A stretch of DNA of 64,000 nucleotides from assembly GCF_018873765.1 (NCBI RefSeq), contig NC_057923.1, forward strand, positions 59,514,593-59,578,592, written 5' to 3'. How positions within the stretch are numbered: position 1 is the stretch's first letter; the number at the start of each line of letters is the position of its first letter. Below the pieces are notes generated by a model that made no database searches, was not told where the DNA came from, and saw nothing but the letters and a program-made list of their open reading frames with translations. The stretch comes from Telopea speciosissima (taxonomy: Eukaryota; Streptophyta; Magnoliopsida; Proteales; Proteaceae). The position numbers were made by a program, and so were the translations under genes. Shown one piece after another: positions 1-14,100 of the stretch.

Positions 1-339
1 TTAAAAAACGTTTTGCCTTTCTACTTTTAAAGACTTCCCTGCTTTATTGGGGCTTGGGGTGCCAAGAGAGAAACCATCGACATTTGTGTTTACAAATCCT
101 AATTTCAGCTTTAGAAAATCATTTTCAGTCAACACTTTACAGTTATATGGGGACCCATACCAAAATTTCAAACTTATTGCAGGAGTAAAAATATGCAACC
201 ACTGTTGTTTTCCTTTATTACACGAGCAATGGGAGTTGAGCCTAGTGTTATGGATTACACCACTAAAAATAAAAAGATCTACACCTAATATCTTGTTATT
301 AGTAGAACGGATATATGTCTGTAGGAGAAAACCAAGCAA
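1..339 (-). mobile_element. LINE fragment, RNase H-like domain (partial, runs off the window edge)
   Basis: The minus strand has an open frame across this stretch. Its end reads GFVNTNVDGFSLGTPSPNKAG (about 30-105), which resembles the start of the RNase H domain of plant L1-type LINEs, where an aspartate sits in a VNTDG-like strand before a GNPG loop. The similarity fades after this and the element leaves the window. No poly(A) end or target duplication is visible. It is most likely a decayed LINE piece in or upstream of the first NUP93 intron. The call rests on one motif. Confidence 0.4.
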
Positions 340-2142
340 TGAAATATAGAATGGGAATTTGGGCTGAACTTCTATAGCATGAAAATTAAATTAATTGACT
401 CCCCTAATTGATGAGATGATTGATGGAGAATGTTTTATTACCTACTGCTATCAATTGGAAGACAGATACTTTGGGTTAGATTTTACCATGCTAACGATAA
501 GGTAGAGAATTTATACTTCCATGATCTATCTTCTATATAATTATTTAACGGAAATTATTTCATTTATGTTCCATTATTTTATTTTTGCCATCCAAACCAA
601 ATAGCTTCTTCATCAAGTCCAACAAAAACCAATTATGTATACGGAGTCCAATTATCTCCTAGACCATCAAAACATTTTTTTTTTCAAGGAGGAGATCCTT
701 ATTGTGGGGCTATAAGCAAGTGAATATAATAGGTGACTTCACCCACATCTATCACCATGTGTAGGACAGTAGGAGTGCTGCAACATATTGAGGGAATTTT
801 GGATCCGTCGATGTTATAAGTAATGGCCTGGTAGTTTTGTAAACCAACTTGTGCATGCTTTTGATATTCTTGGACAGTATAACTTCTACTTTTGAAAATT
901 AAAATGTAAAATTTATTGCGATGTGCTGGAATGATCCTGCCGTGCTGCTATTACCTTCCACGAAGAGAGTAGATGTGAATGACCACATGAAAATTACCTT
1001 CTGCGAGCTCCGTTTGATATCCAAAAACAGTGTTTGAACTAGCGAAATAAGCTCAAAAATCGGCAATTGAATTGAGAAGGTTTTCCGCAGTTGAACGGGA
1101 AGGGATAGCAGAAGAGGGAAGTGCCGAGGCCAGATTCCGCCGATTCAAGAAGCCAGGCCACATAAGACTGACGGAATGGACAGAAGAGGCTACGGTATTT
1201 GCACACAAGCAGGGCCAATCAGCGAGACTTTACAAGAAGACTAAACAAGGAATTAAATGAACAGGACAGCAAGCGCTCTTAGTTCAGTTCAGTAGATTGT
1301 GGGTCTCCTAATTCTTGATTCTCATCTATCCTATGTATGACCTCAGAACATTGTTTAGGTAATCCCAAAGTGGAAGTTGGTAATTGAGGAGGAAAATATT
1401 ATATTGTCCTTTTTTTTTTGGGGGGGGGTTTGTTGGTGAGGGTTCGACGGAGGAAATCAGCAGTCGGCCAAAAAATAAATCTGAAAAGGATATCTTCTTG
1501 AACACCTTTTATAAGAAGGGCCAAAAATAGCCACTGCCTTTTCTCTCTCTAAGAGGTTTCCATATCTCCAACTCAGTATCAGGTCAGGAACACTTAGTTG
1601 AACAAACAACATTCGCCTAACCACATGGTTCTTGTCAAGAAAAATGTGAAAGTAGATGATAACCTGTTTTGCTGAAACATTTGTCCATGGAAGTTCATGC
1701 TGTGGAAAGCTTGAGGGATTGCTAATAAGGAGTGCACGCTAATTTTCTTCTGTTTGCCAAGGAATATATGGATTTGCATAATTTGACATTAGAGAGAAAA
1801 ACATATAATCTGATACCATAGAGGGTTGGCATAGATTCCGTGAGATCGAATTGAATGTTTGGAATCTTTTTCATTGCTGTTGGAGGAGTAATGCTAGTTT
1901 TTCACTGATCATATTCAGCTTGGTTTGATTTTAAATCTTGTCTAGTTTTGAGTTCTGTAGGTTAATTTTCTGCCAATGATATAATATAATACAAGATCTA
2001 ACATGTACTTTCCGGGTCCCCCTCCCTCGCTCTCTCCCTCTTCACATTACATTTTTAATTTCGATGTCTTTTGTGGCAACGGTTTCTTGACTTACGTTCA
2101 TTTTGTCTGACTTACGTTCATTTTGTTCTTTTCTTCTTGAAG
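340..2142 (+). other. Non-coding stretch, probably part of NUP93 intron 1
   Basis: I see no convincing coding exon, RNA gene or complete transposon. Two short open frames (near 1072-1260 on + and 1594-1779 on -) match nothing I know and lack matching splice context. The missing first coding exon of NUP93, which should encode about 85 residues ending near an SFELK motif in the family, is not here. The stretch is therefore best read as intron. Just before the next exon there is a short tandem duplication in the splice-acceptor region. Confidence 0.5.
2088..2127 (+). repeat. Two 20 bp tandem copies next to the NUP93 acceptor
   Basis: The unit tgacttacgttcattttgtc occurs twice in a row, ending 15 bp before the AG at 2141-2142. 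It adds pyrimidine-rich sequence upstream of the 2143 exon and may include the branch-point region. Any effect on splicing is inference. Confidence 0.8.
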
Positions 2143-5100
2143 ACAACATTTGAAGATGTGTTTCCTGCTGAGGCAACAAGTGTCGAAGAATATCTGCAGC
2201 AGGTAGCTTTACACATTCTGTTGCTCAATAAAGAATTTCAAGGTTTGAGTTTTTATTTACATTGTGGTAGTAAAATTTTTTATTGCTTTCTTTTGCTATC
2301 TAGTTACATTGATCACCAAAAATATGGATGCCCACATGCAAAAGTTTCAAATCTTGGTCATATTTGTTACAGTTGTACCGTGGGGGATATTTGATATGTA
2401 CCACAATAGGGGGAGTGTCCCATATCGTGGGAAGTCTTAGCAGTAGAGTTTGTTTAGTATTTTATTTTCTTTCTTATTTAGACTAGGTTACTTACTTTGT
2501 TATATACTTTCCTAGTTAGATTAGGTTGCTGTTGTAGTCTTTTTATTCTATCTCAAGGACTTAGGAAGTCCTTGCTCTTTTTTACTGCTGAGTTTATATA
2601 TATGGACGATAGGAGGGAGGCTGCTATTATCAACTGTTAGTTTCTTCAGCAGTCTCCTCTCTTCTTCCTCAACTTCTCTTTCTTTCTTTCTCTTCTCTTG
2701 ATTGTGATTACTGGTTTTCTAATTCTAATAATTGTCACAATATTTATCCAGTTTTTGGATATCTAGTAGGGAATGGGGTGTAGAATAGAACCTTACCTGG
2801 AGCATATGTTAACGTTGACAACTTGATGCATATAATCTATGATTTAAAAACCAATGAGTTTAATTGACTTTAATGGATAACAACTCAACATTGTCAAGAA
2901 ATTTCAATTGTGGGTTGCTCCTCCATGGTTGCACAAGGAACTGCAGCAGTATGATTTGTTTTTGGATAATCATTCCTTATTTTAGAAAGTGAGCGAGCTG
3001 AAGTGTGTTGCCTGAGTCATGTGGAATGCGACATGTTAAAATTTCCCCCCTCTTTTCTTACTTTCCTGATTATTTAATTGAATGGAGTGAGGTGAAGCTA
3101 AAATGGAAGGGGGGAAAAAAAAGATGGACTGACAAATTTGCGAAGGTTAGAAGTTTTGGAGTATTGGTGAAATGAGTGATGGTTGTGATTATCAGTTTGT
3201 ATGAGTCATATTCCAAGTAGGGATTTCAATATCATCTATGACTTGTCTAAGTTTTTGCTGAAATAGGTTTCATTAACCCATGTGAAAACCACTATTTTCA
3301 ATGGACCTTAGACCTGTCAGTTGCTAGTGAAAGGATTGATCAAGGTTTTTTTTTTTTTGACATTGATAAAGTAATGCTAGCACCTTCACCAATATTATGA
3401 GTGGTTTTCAATGGAGGTAACACATTTCCTTAGAGTAGTAATTTGGTTGGGCTGGCGAACCAGCCTGTTTCTTAGAGGTTTTGAATGTACCGAAGAATCT
3501 GTACTAACAAGAGAGGGTAATCTTGAGTTGGGAAGTCATCCTCGCTAAAATGAGCTTTCAGATTTGACGGTGGAAAAACTCGAGAAGTTAAATTTTCTTA
3601 TGACTAATTCTAGGTTTAAATTGTTGGTGGGAAGGACTGAAGGAGAGATCAGGGTCTTCTCTGTGAGAGTAGTGGTGGCAAGTGGGTCTTCTCTTTAGAG
3701 GAAGTTCTTTCCTCTCGAGTCTCTTGCATAGAAGTGTCTTTGGAAAGATGGATCTCTCTTCCTTATATTATTTATCTTTTATGAAAAAAATTTAATGTTG
3801 ATCCCATAAGTGGGACTGTGGGAGTCTTTTGACTTGTCATATGGGCCTTTTCCCCCACTCATTAGCAAGTCTCTTTTCTTAGATGAATTGATTGCCACCA
3901 ATTCCTAGTGGCCCCCGCTTGTCTTTTGATTCCCCTGTCACCAAACCATGAAGAGGGAAAGAAAGGCACCAAATGAGCATTGTTAATAGAACTGTGGGCT
4001 GGATAAAGAATTACATTTCTGTTGGTGGAAGAGTATCATTGATCAAATCCAGCATGGTTAGCAAATGTTGTTAAAATGCCTTGGTGAATGGTGATCCCTA
4101 GGCGGTAGCCTGGTTGCAAAAGTGAAAGACCATGCAGATGCTGTTCCCTAATCACCTATGTGCACCCTGACGTAACATGGGCTCAGGAATCTTGCTGCCT
4201 TATTATACAATAGAGAACTGATTCCCAAAATTGATGTGGCCTATGCTACACATTCAAGTATGAAATTAATGGTGAAGATATGTCTGTTGAACAGTGATGG
4301 CCACTGAGAGGGGGGGTGAATCAGTGGACTATAAAAATCTTTTTCCCTCTACAGTTTCACTCCCTGTTCACCTGTTGAGATCTTTAACACTCACTACAAC
4401 CAACCACACAGTCTTCTCAAAAGGCACACAGGCACATAACCACACTCTAACTAGCAATCCTGACACAGTTACATACAATCACAATCACTGATACTGCTGC
4501 CAAGAGCTGCTAAACAAAGTGCTGCCAAGAGCTGCTATGTCAACTGTTGGAGATCCCTCACTCAAGCACACTGGCTCAATCACAACTGGAGGACCTCACT
4601 GATGGCATACATATACACATACACACCCCAGCCTGACTGTCAAAAGCTCTACCAGGTGTGTACACCCATCCTGCAGAAAAGCACTTCTAACCAAAGCAAG
4701 CTAGCATCCACAACACAAAGAAATACGTGTTTCGGCAAGTTGCCTACATGCACGGAGTAATGGTCACGTGGACCTCAACATCTACTCATCACTAATTTTC
4801 CCAGCATAAAACTGAGAGGCCGCACCCACGGCAGATGATGTTTTAGTCACACCTATGACTCAGGACATCTGACCTGCTTCTATCCCTAAGTATAGAGATA
4901 AGGGTGTTACCCCAATGGTTTCCTAGCACCCACTAGTAACCAACACTGTGTCCAGATGCAACTGGACAACTCAATAAAAACAATTGGGCTTATACAAATG
5001 CCCTACAATGAAATCCACATAGCATAGGTCTATGGCAGTATAACCTAGCTAGCATATGCAATGGAAATACAATATATCAAACATAACAGGCAACAAAGTG

Positions 5101-8100
5101 TAGAGAATCTCACAACCATGCACTGTCTCTGATTACTAATGTCCGGTGATGGAGTCTGGCAACTCTGGTAGCTCACTGGAATTTTCAACTTCTCCCAATT
5201 TGATGGAGAACTGGAATCTTCAAGTGTGCTTAATCACTGATGCTCTGGAGTGGTTCCTGGCAGTGTGGGAAACCACTGTCTTCCCTTCTCCTTTCTTTTC
5301 CTTTCTCTTTCTTTTCTTTTCTTTTCCTCTTTCCTTTCTTCTTTGTTTCCTCCACCGAATCTGAGATGGAGCTTCAAATTTCTTCTTTTCCTTTTTTTTT
5401 TTTTTTTTTTTTTTTTCTTTCTTCCTTCCTCTTTTCCCTTTTCTTTCTTGGCTGCAACCACGAAAAAGGAGGCTCTGGTTCTATAATTTCAGATCTTCAA
5501 TGGCATCAAGGAAGGTTGGAGACATGAGATAGAGAGGGGGACTCAAACCATGAATGAGCAAACCAACTATTTAGGGCTGCAACCCAAAACAGCCTTCTAT
5601 TTCTTCAAAAATCAAAGCTTGAAAGAGAGAGAGAGAGAGAGAGATTCTTGGTTGCTTGTTTCTTCTAAAAAATGGAAACCACCTTTTTTTTTCTTTCTTT
5701 TTCTTCTCTTTTTGCTCTCCACGGTTCTATGGCTCTCTCTATGGAGAAGAAGACCACCTCTCTCTACTTTTAACAAGAGACCATGTAAAGGTCAAAATAG
5801 CCCCTTTTAGATGGGCCAATGGGATTTCCAAAAAGGGAATCTTCAATCTAGCATAAATTAAAAAAAAACTTCCCAAAAGGTAGAGAGTGACTTGCACGGA
5901 TTCCAAAGTGCTTTTTGAAGAGCCAATCAAAAGCTCTAGAAAGGAATCAAAGGCTTTATACAACCTTTTTCAAAAAGCCACTCATGACTCCACTTTTTGA
6001 AATCTCTTTAACTTTTGATAATTTCAGAAAGACCCTTCTTGTTTCACTCAATTATATTATTGTAGACAACACTTATATATATTTGCAAAATAAACCCCTG
6101 AGACCAAAAATGAATCTGTAATGCTGGCCGAGAGCATGAGATGAAATCCAAAAAATTCCAGATTTGCTTCTATTCTGCGCACCCATGCGAGAAAATTCAT
6201 AACTCCCTCGTCTGACGTCGGATTGACGAACCATTTGAACCGATGGAAAGAAGACTCGACGAATTAACTTTTTCATGGAGAATGTTCCGTCAAGTTTTGT
6301 CATTCTATCCTAAAAAAATGTCGACGAACGCGCTGCCAGTGCGGAAACCTATGAAATCAACATTCTTAATACACCTAGCCTTCATCTAAGGCTGTTTAAG
6401 GCTTCCAAACACAGCACTGAACAATCTTATGCTGCCACATAATCCCCGGATGCTCCAGCATCATTGCCAACATGTCACATCACTGTCAAAATGACCAAAA
6501 TGCCCCTGTGAGTTGTATCCACACCCCCACTGACATTTGTGACCGACTAAATCACCAACATACTACTGGATGCTCTCTGTCACCTGTCTGGGCCATTTGT
6601 ACTCTGCAAAATTACATAAATGCCCCTGAATGCTGTCCATGCCTAAAATGACAGAAATGCCCCTGGATGACTCCCAAACACTGAGACCTCTGTATATACT
6701 GCCAAACCCCTGTGATGATATCACTGCCGTTGTGAACACTGTAAGAACTACTGGGGATGGTGGGGACACTATCCAGTCACTACCTGCACTCCCATAAGCA
6801 TGTATACTCAACTAGAATTCTGCCTGAACTGGCCTGAGCGTTGTAACTGCACTAAGATGCATTGTGTTGACCACAACAACACACATGCACTGTGTTGACA
6901 ACAATGACAACCAACACACAGTCACTGCCATCTGCACTATGTGTTCAACAATGTCTGCAATGCAATGGATTTTAAATGATTTAGTTTTAGGGTGTTGGAT
7001 GGAGTTTAGGAAGACGTAACTGTGTTAGGTGTGAAATGGCTCGTCTGGAAGAACCTTGCTGGAGTCCTTCCAGTCTTGTCTGATCCTGAATTTCTACAAG
7101 TCTTCATCTTTAAATATAAGCTACTTACTAATACATACTCCCATACATGGGGGATTGAGGTTATATAGCATTTTAGGATCTTTTGGTAGTTGAACACTTA
7201 ATACATTGATGCACTTGTACGAAATCCTAGATGGCTTACATACTCTCGTACTTATGAATAAAATATCTCACTTTCTCTGGCACCTTGAGATCTGGGCCAA
7301 TAAATAAATATTATATGTAGACCATTCAAAGTTTCTTCTCAACTAAGTGATTCTCTAACCTGGGTCTCTAAATATCTCAGCAATTAATGACTTGTAGTTG
7401 ATGAACCTTGTGCAATCATGTTCATCAGCCCCCCATTTTAATTTACTCTATGCAATTAAACATTAGCAAATTTATTGTTCTAATAAAAGAAACTTGTGAA
7501 GTCTCATTATACTAAGGTTTTTATTAGCTGGTTTAGCTGGACATGAGATCTGGATTAATGGGTTGATTCTTGATGGTTGTGTAGGATGCTGAAGCCTATG
7601 ATTATGGTTAGGCGTTGGTATAATAATACTCTTGGACTTTTGGAAGCTCATTTTGACCACAAGTTCTGGTCCATTATGCACAGCATGTAAGTAGGAAAAT
7701 TATTAGGCTGACGTTGCTAGCCCATAACATAAGCCTAGAAGCTTAGAGCCTTGTTATACCTTCCCTACGCTGGTTTCACTTAGACAACCTTAGGCTGCCT
7801 AGTCTCTGAGGCCATACCTAGGCTTTTCCTTGACCGTACTATACTGTAGCCTTTGTTACCCAGACACTTGTTGTTGCCACACAAAGTACCCATGTCGCCA
7901 TGATGCCAGATGGATATGGGTATGAGATCCGTACTAGGACCGATTGCTGTATTCGATGTGGCTGTATTGTTTTCTTTAATTTTTTTAGTATTTTGCATAC
8001 AATCCTTTATAAATTATAACTAAGTTCAGTATCTCATGTTCTTGATATTTTTTTATTTGTAAAAATTTTATTCCCCTATATATTAAAAAAAAAAACACAT

Positions 8101-11100
8101 GTTTTCATATCTTAAAGAATAACTCTTCAAAATGCCTTAGACAACTAACAACAGTAACGTAATCATATTCAAATAATGTGTTGCATCCAAGGCATTGGTA
8201 GAATAGTAAAAAATATGGGTGAATAAATGGATTTTTGCGATAAGAACCAGCAGCATACGAATTTCTGAGACAGCTGTTGGGATCATGTGTGCCTTGCATG
8301 CTACTTGTTGATGAAGGGAAATAGTAAATATGGTTAGCTGGTCTATTGGGTTGCTGTGTCTTCTTCATCTCAACTCCCACTCTCCTGGAAACTGATAGCT
8401 GCAAAACCTTGGCATGGTCACTTGGTTAGCAACAAGATTGTGGTGGAGGCTGGCTCACGTAAGAAGTTTTTCATGGGAGGTGAAGATCCTTTTATGATGA
8501 AGTACCAGTGCTATATTTCTATTTATCTCGTGCCTTCATTTGCTAGTATGACTCCAATATTTTATTATTTACAGCTTACTTGAAACGTGCTGCAGCAATT
8601 ATCTTAATGTACTAATTTGGTGAAATACTATTTTGTTACTTTCCCAGAATAAAGAATGTCTGAATTGTATTTTTGTGATCACTACCCCCATCCAAAAAAA
8701 AGAAGAAAAAGAAAAAGGAGTGAAAGGAAAAGAAATGTCTATATTAACCTTGCATATTGACTTAAACAATTAAGGATTCTGGAAATGGAAATTGTATTTA
8801 TGCTTCACTGAAATTTGTTAGGTTCGCTTTAATAATTGTTGTTTGTACCACAGGTTCATGAGATGGCTATGGTTTCAGCTATCCAAGAAGCACAGAAGGA
8901 TAACCTTAGGAGTTTCAATGATTACATGTTGCAAGTTTTGGAGGTAAGTTTTCGTCAATAGGCTCATGTCCCTCACAAGTTTTAAGTTTGAACTTTGAAC
9001 TCAGTTATGGTGCTAGAGCCTTTCTTGTTTGTTACGTTCTTCCAGATGGCATATCATGTATCATTTGGCGAACTTTATCTCCCGCACTAAATGGTGATGT
9101 TCGTTTTCCGTTGTGGCTTCTTTACATTACAGGCTAATGGCTCAATTTTCAGTTCTCCTTTTGATTGGAATTCGACCGTTATTTCTTTGAATCCTTGATT
9201 ATCAATGGTTGTGAAGGATTCTTGGACAGTTTATCACATTACTTACGAGACAATTCAACTCCATTTTTGAGTTGCATGTATTCTTTTACTTTCTTAAAGA
9301 AACTTATTGTTCCCTTCTAAGAAATAATTCTTAAAAGGTTGGAATTTGATGCATGGAGATGACAGTTAAATATAGGTTTTACACCATAATTCCTCAAATT
9401 AGTGGCCAAAAGGCTGAAGATAGTGTAGTCCTTGTAGCTTCTCTTTCCAAAGAATTTAGTGATATCAACTATTCAGTATCTAGTACTGGATATCCTTATC
9501 TGTAAGCTGGCTGTTCGTGTTGGGCCTGTAGAACATAGCAGGCCTCCTTTTCGGTATCAGTACATTATTTCCTTGACCTAAATAAAAAAAGGAAGAAGAA
9601 GTTGATGGGGTGGCTGAATATAATAGAACTAAAAGAATGTTAAAAATGTGTAAGCAAATTTATTCTTTACTTAATATCTGACTTATCAGCCAAGAACTTC
9701 TCTGCAACATAGTTCTCTATAATGATTTATGAGCTTGCTTGATATTTGAGGTTTGGCAGGAAGGTGTGAATCCTTTTCTGATAAGTCAAAGGAATTTCAT
9801 TAATGGCTTAATGTTTCCCATGGAGCTTGCCCGGAACTGCATGCCCCCACCCAAAACACGGTAGCACCCCTTAGGAAATGTCCTAAATAGCCCCTATTTG
9901 ACAGGTTTTCCCTAAATTCCCCTTCCTTCACCTGAAACTGCACATGGTCGTCGGAGGGATCCCTCTCCCTTCATTGATATAAAGCAAAAGACACTACCCA
10001 CTATTTGCTGACAGAATTACTTCTGCTTTTGATATTAGAAAATGTGATGTCAAATGTATAAGAGATGGTAATCACCTTTTATGTCAGAAAATGTTGATGC
10101 CAATTGGGCTCCTCCTCTTATGTGTAGCTCTTGGTGTTTAACAGGATGATTGGCAAAAGGAAAAGCGGGATTTCCTGCAAAGCTTGAGCCGGCTCTCAAC
10201 ATTACCGAGGACCAGCAGTAGTGCATTAAGTACTGTGGTCACCCGTCCTGGCCAGATGATGTCCATTGGTTCTAGTCCTCAGGTTTCCACTGGTCCATCA
10301 AGTATGGAGATTTTGCCTCTAGCTAAGAAGCCTGTCCTTGAGAAAAAGGCTTCAGTCTATGCCGAGGTTGTGAGGAATCTCAATAATGCCAGAGAGCGTG
10401 GCTTGCCATTTAAAGTAAGATTTTGATTTTCTTTGCACTATCAAGCCCTTTGCATTCTGTTGCAAGCTTTCTTTTGTTTATGTGATTTATTTGACAATGG
10501 AGATTCAGATTAATGAGACCATATAAGCCTATCATAATTTTTGGTTTATTTGATACCTAATTGATGTACTTCCATCTGGGGATGATATTTCTTCTTCAAG
10601 GCTTACTTATGGATCCTGTTAGCATCTCTAATGTGTTACCTTACATGTATCACAAGTAAAGGAGAAGAAAAAGGTGTTCCTGATACTTGGATGCCCCTCT
10701 TCCATTTTTCTTACAAATAATTTCCTTTATTTTCTTATTTTTTGAAATATTTCTTAGATGAGATATTGTACTTTAGTTACAGAAACACAAAATTACACAT
10801 GTTTGCACATTCACACATGCAGTCCACTCCATCTATTTGAAAATTTTGAATCAGATGCTCATTTAATCTATTTAACATCTTGCGACTTTAGTATAATCTA
10901 TTTACTGTTCATTTTTTCTGGTTAGCCTGCTACAGCTTTCAGGGGTGCTTATGAAAGTCTCGGGCTAGATGCTTCTGGTGGGAAATCAGTTAGCATGCAG
11001 AAGATATGGCACCTGATTCAGGTATATTTGCTAGTGAATATTAGTTAATCTATCTTAGTTTGTGATAGTATGCAAACATCTGTAATTTCCTTTGTCGTGC

Positions 11101-14100
11101 TCCAATCTTTATATACTCATTCTATGATACTTCTAATATGGTGGTTTCATTTATTTGATTTAGTCCTTGATGGGTGAGGATTCAGCTATTCAGCAAAAGG
11201 TTTCAAGAAAAATGTCATTAGTAATTGGTGCAAGACGACACTTGGAATGGGGGCATGAGAAGTATATCATGGACACGATCCAAAGTCACCCTGCACAGGT
11301 ATCAAATTAGTTTAGTTTATTTATTTATTTATTTTTTGGTTTTATTCTGAAGGAAATTTTTAATTGCTAGTTAGAATCAGTTTTTTTTCAAACTCATGCC
11401 ACTGCCCCTTGATGAGTTTTTTTTTTTTTTTTGCTGGGGCAAAATATTGCCTAAATGGTTTAACTTACTGCTGATCAGCAAAAGTCTTTGTAAACTCTAC
11501 TGCTTCTTTTCTTTGCAAACACTACTTATAGTTTATTTGCTATCCTGCTGGTGCAGTTCTCTTTTTATCTGTCTCCCTTCTCAGCTATATGTTTTATCTT
11601 CTTGTAGTTTGTCTGAATGGAAACAATTGGTACTAAAACTTTATATATTGTGGGGTTGTCTCCTGATGTTGTTGTAGGCTGCTCTTGGTGGTGGTGTTGG
11701 AAACTTGCAACGAATTCGTGCTTTTCTCAGGGTTTGTTATATTTCCAAATTTCGTAAGCTTTAATTTGCATGGTGTGTTTGTGTAGCCTGTTTTCTATTC
11801 TTTCTGGTCTGTTGGTTTTACAGGTACGTTTGAGGGATTATGGAGTTCTAGATTTTGATTCCAGTGAAGCTCGTAGGCAGCCTCCAGTTGATACAACTTG
11901 GCAGCAGGTGTTCGACTCGTTCTTCTGGTTCTATAATTTCATAGATGCAATTTGCTTGTAAACTTATGCTTTTCATTTTCTTCTGTTTTCATTTTTTAAA
12001 TAATCTGTGGCTTTGCATCGTTTTACATGTTTTATTGATTGTATTTTCTTGTAAACAGTTTCTCTCCATACATAATATGTTAATACTTACATATCATATT
12101 CATTGTATTTAATACTTGTTGTATACAGATCTATTTTTGCTTGCGAACTGGCTATTATGATGAAGCAAGAAATATTGCTCTAACTTCTCGTGCTTCTCAC
12201 CAGTTTGCTCCTCAGGTAAATATTGTTCAGTGTGTATACCTAAACACTTTTGTATTAAATTAACATATTTTCCTTGAGGCAGCTTGCAGAATGGATTACA
12301 ACTGGAGGTATGGTGTCAGCTGAGACCGCAGCTGCTGCTTCAGAAGAATGTGATAGAATGTTGAGAATGGGAGATCGGGCAGGTCGAGCTGGGTATGATA
12401 AGAAGAAGTTGCTACTTTATGCTATTGTTTCTGGTTGTCGCAGACATATTGACAGGTTGCTTAGAGACATGCCGATGCTTTTCCATACAATAGAAGATTT
12501 TTTGTGGTTCAAATTGTCAGCTGTACGAGATTGTCCTAGTGTGGCTTCTTCTGTTGTCCTGAATGAAGGCTTTGTACCCTATACTTTAGAAGATCTGCAG
12601 TTATACCTAAATAAATTTGAGCCCTCACATTACACAAAGAATGGAAAGGATCCTTTAGTCTATCCGTATGTGTTACTTTTGAGCATCCAGTTGCTACCAG
12701 CAATCCTATACTTATCCAAGGAAACAGGAGATGAAGGATTCAACATTGATGCTGTCCACATTTCTATTGTGCTAGCAGACCATGGGGTCCTTTCTGAAAG
12801 TGTTGGGCCTGGCCAGAAGCTGGGGGTAATGGATGCTTTTGCAGAAGCAGCTAGCATTATTAGGCAGTATGGATCTGCGTACTTGCGTCTGGGAAATCTT
12901 TCAGTAACATTGGAATATTATGCACAAGCGGCTGCAGCAGTGGGTGGTGGACAGTTATCATGGATTGGTCGAGGCAACATTGATCAACAAAGGCAAAGAT
13001 GTTTAATGCTAAAACAACTCCTTACTGAACTATTGTTACGGGATGGTGGGATTTACCTTCTACTCGGTTCAAGAGGTTTTGGGGAAGAAGGTGAGCTGAG
13101 AAGATTCTTGACTGATAGGAAAGCACAACAACAATTTCTGCTTGAAGTTGCTCGCCAGTGTCAGGAAGCTGGGCTTTATGACAAAGTAATGCTTTTCTTA
13201 TCCTTTTATTTGTCTATATTATGTTTGGAAATTTCCTTTTTGATTTTTCTTGTTTAGACTTGAGATCTGGTAAATAGAAGAATCAATGATTTTTTCTTTA
13301 CTAAAGTTCCTTTAATTGAGAGTTTGTTCATCATACAAGTTTGACCTGTAGTTTTTGGTTGGGGAGTTTTAATTATGGGTGCAACTTGTTGTCACCCAAG
13401 TGGTGAACTGAGTTGAGTTGAGATTGTTTCCTTGTACGTTGAATTTGAAGTATTTTCTTCTTCTACTGTTGAATCTACCTATTGTTATTTTCTTGGTTTT
13501 GTGACTAGTTGCTCTGTTTCACTTTGCAACATTTCAGTCAATAGAAATTCAAAAGAGAGTTGGGGCATTTTCAATGGCGTTGGAGACAATAAATAGATGC
13601 CTCTCAGAAGCAATCTATGCTCTATCACGTGGTAGATTGGATGGTCACAGCCGGACTGCTGGTCTTATTCACTCTGGCAATGAGATACTTGAGATGTACA
13701 AATATTCTTCAGAGATCAGGTCATATTCTTGTCTAATATTTTATTTTCGTGCATTTCAAATATATGTCGGAGGTAGAATTTGTCCAGTATTTTGCTGAGT
13801 CTTGTGATGTATTTGATGGATAATTTGGTTTCATAAAAAATGTTGTGGAAGTTGGGTTCAAAGTTTCTGGAGTTGCTGCTTGCTTTGATGGTAAATATTT
13901 AAATTAGATGATCCTTTTATTTTTCAATATTGTCCCGTTGGTGACTGTTCAGTTCGTAAATTACCCTTCCACTTAAAATGCTTTGTCCTGTCCTATTTTC
14001 TTTGGGGTGTGTGGGTGCACATGCATGCGTAAACAATGTCTATCCTAGCTTAAAGGTTTCCTACATGTCGTGTGCAGTCTTCAAGATAGGGAGCATGTTT

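Noticed and set aside
1072-1260. Possible first exon of NUP93
   Set aside because: The translation does not resemble the conserved N-terminus and there is no suitable donor leading to the 2143 exon.
5234-5527. Lysine-rich and phenylalanine-rich frames on both strands
   Set aside because: They arise from the T/C tract inside the solo LTR.
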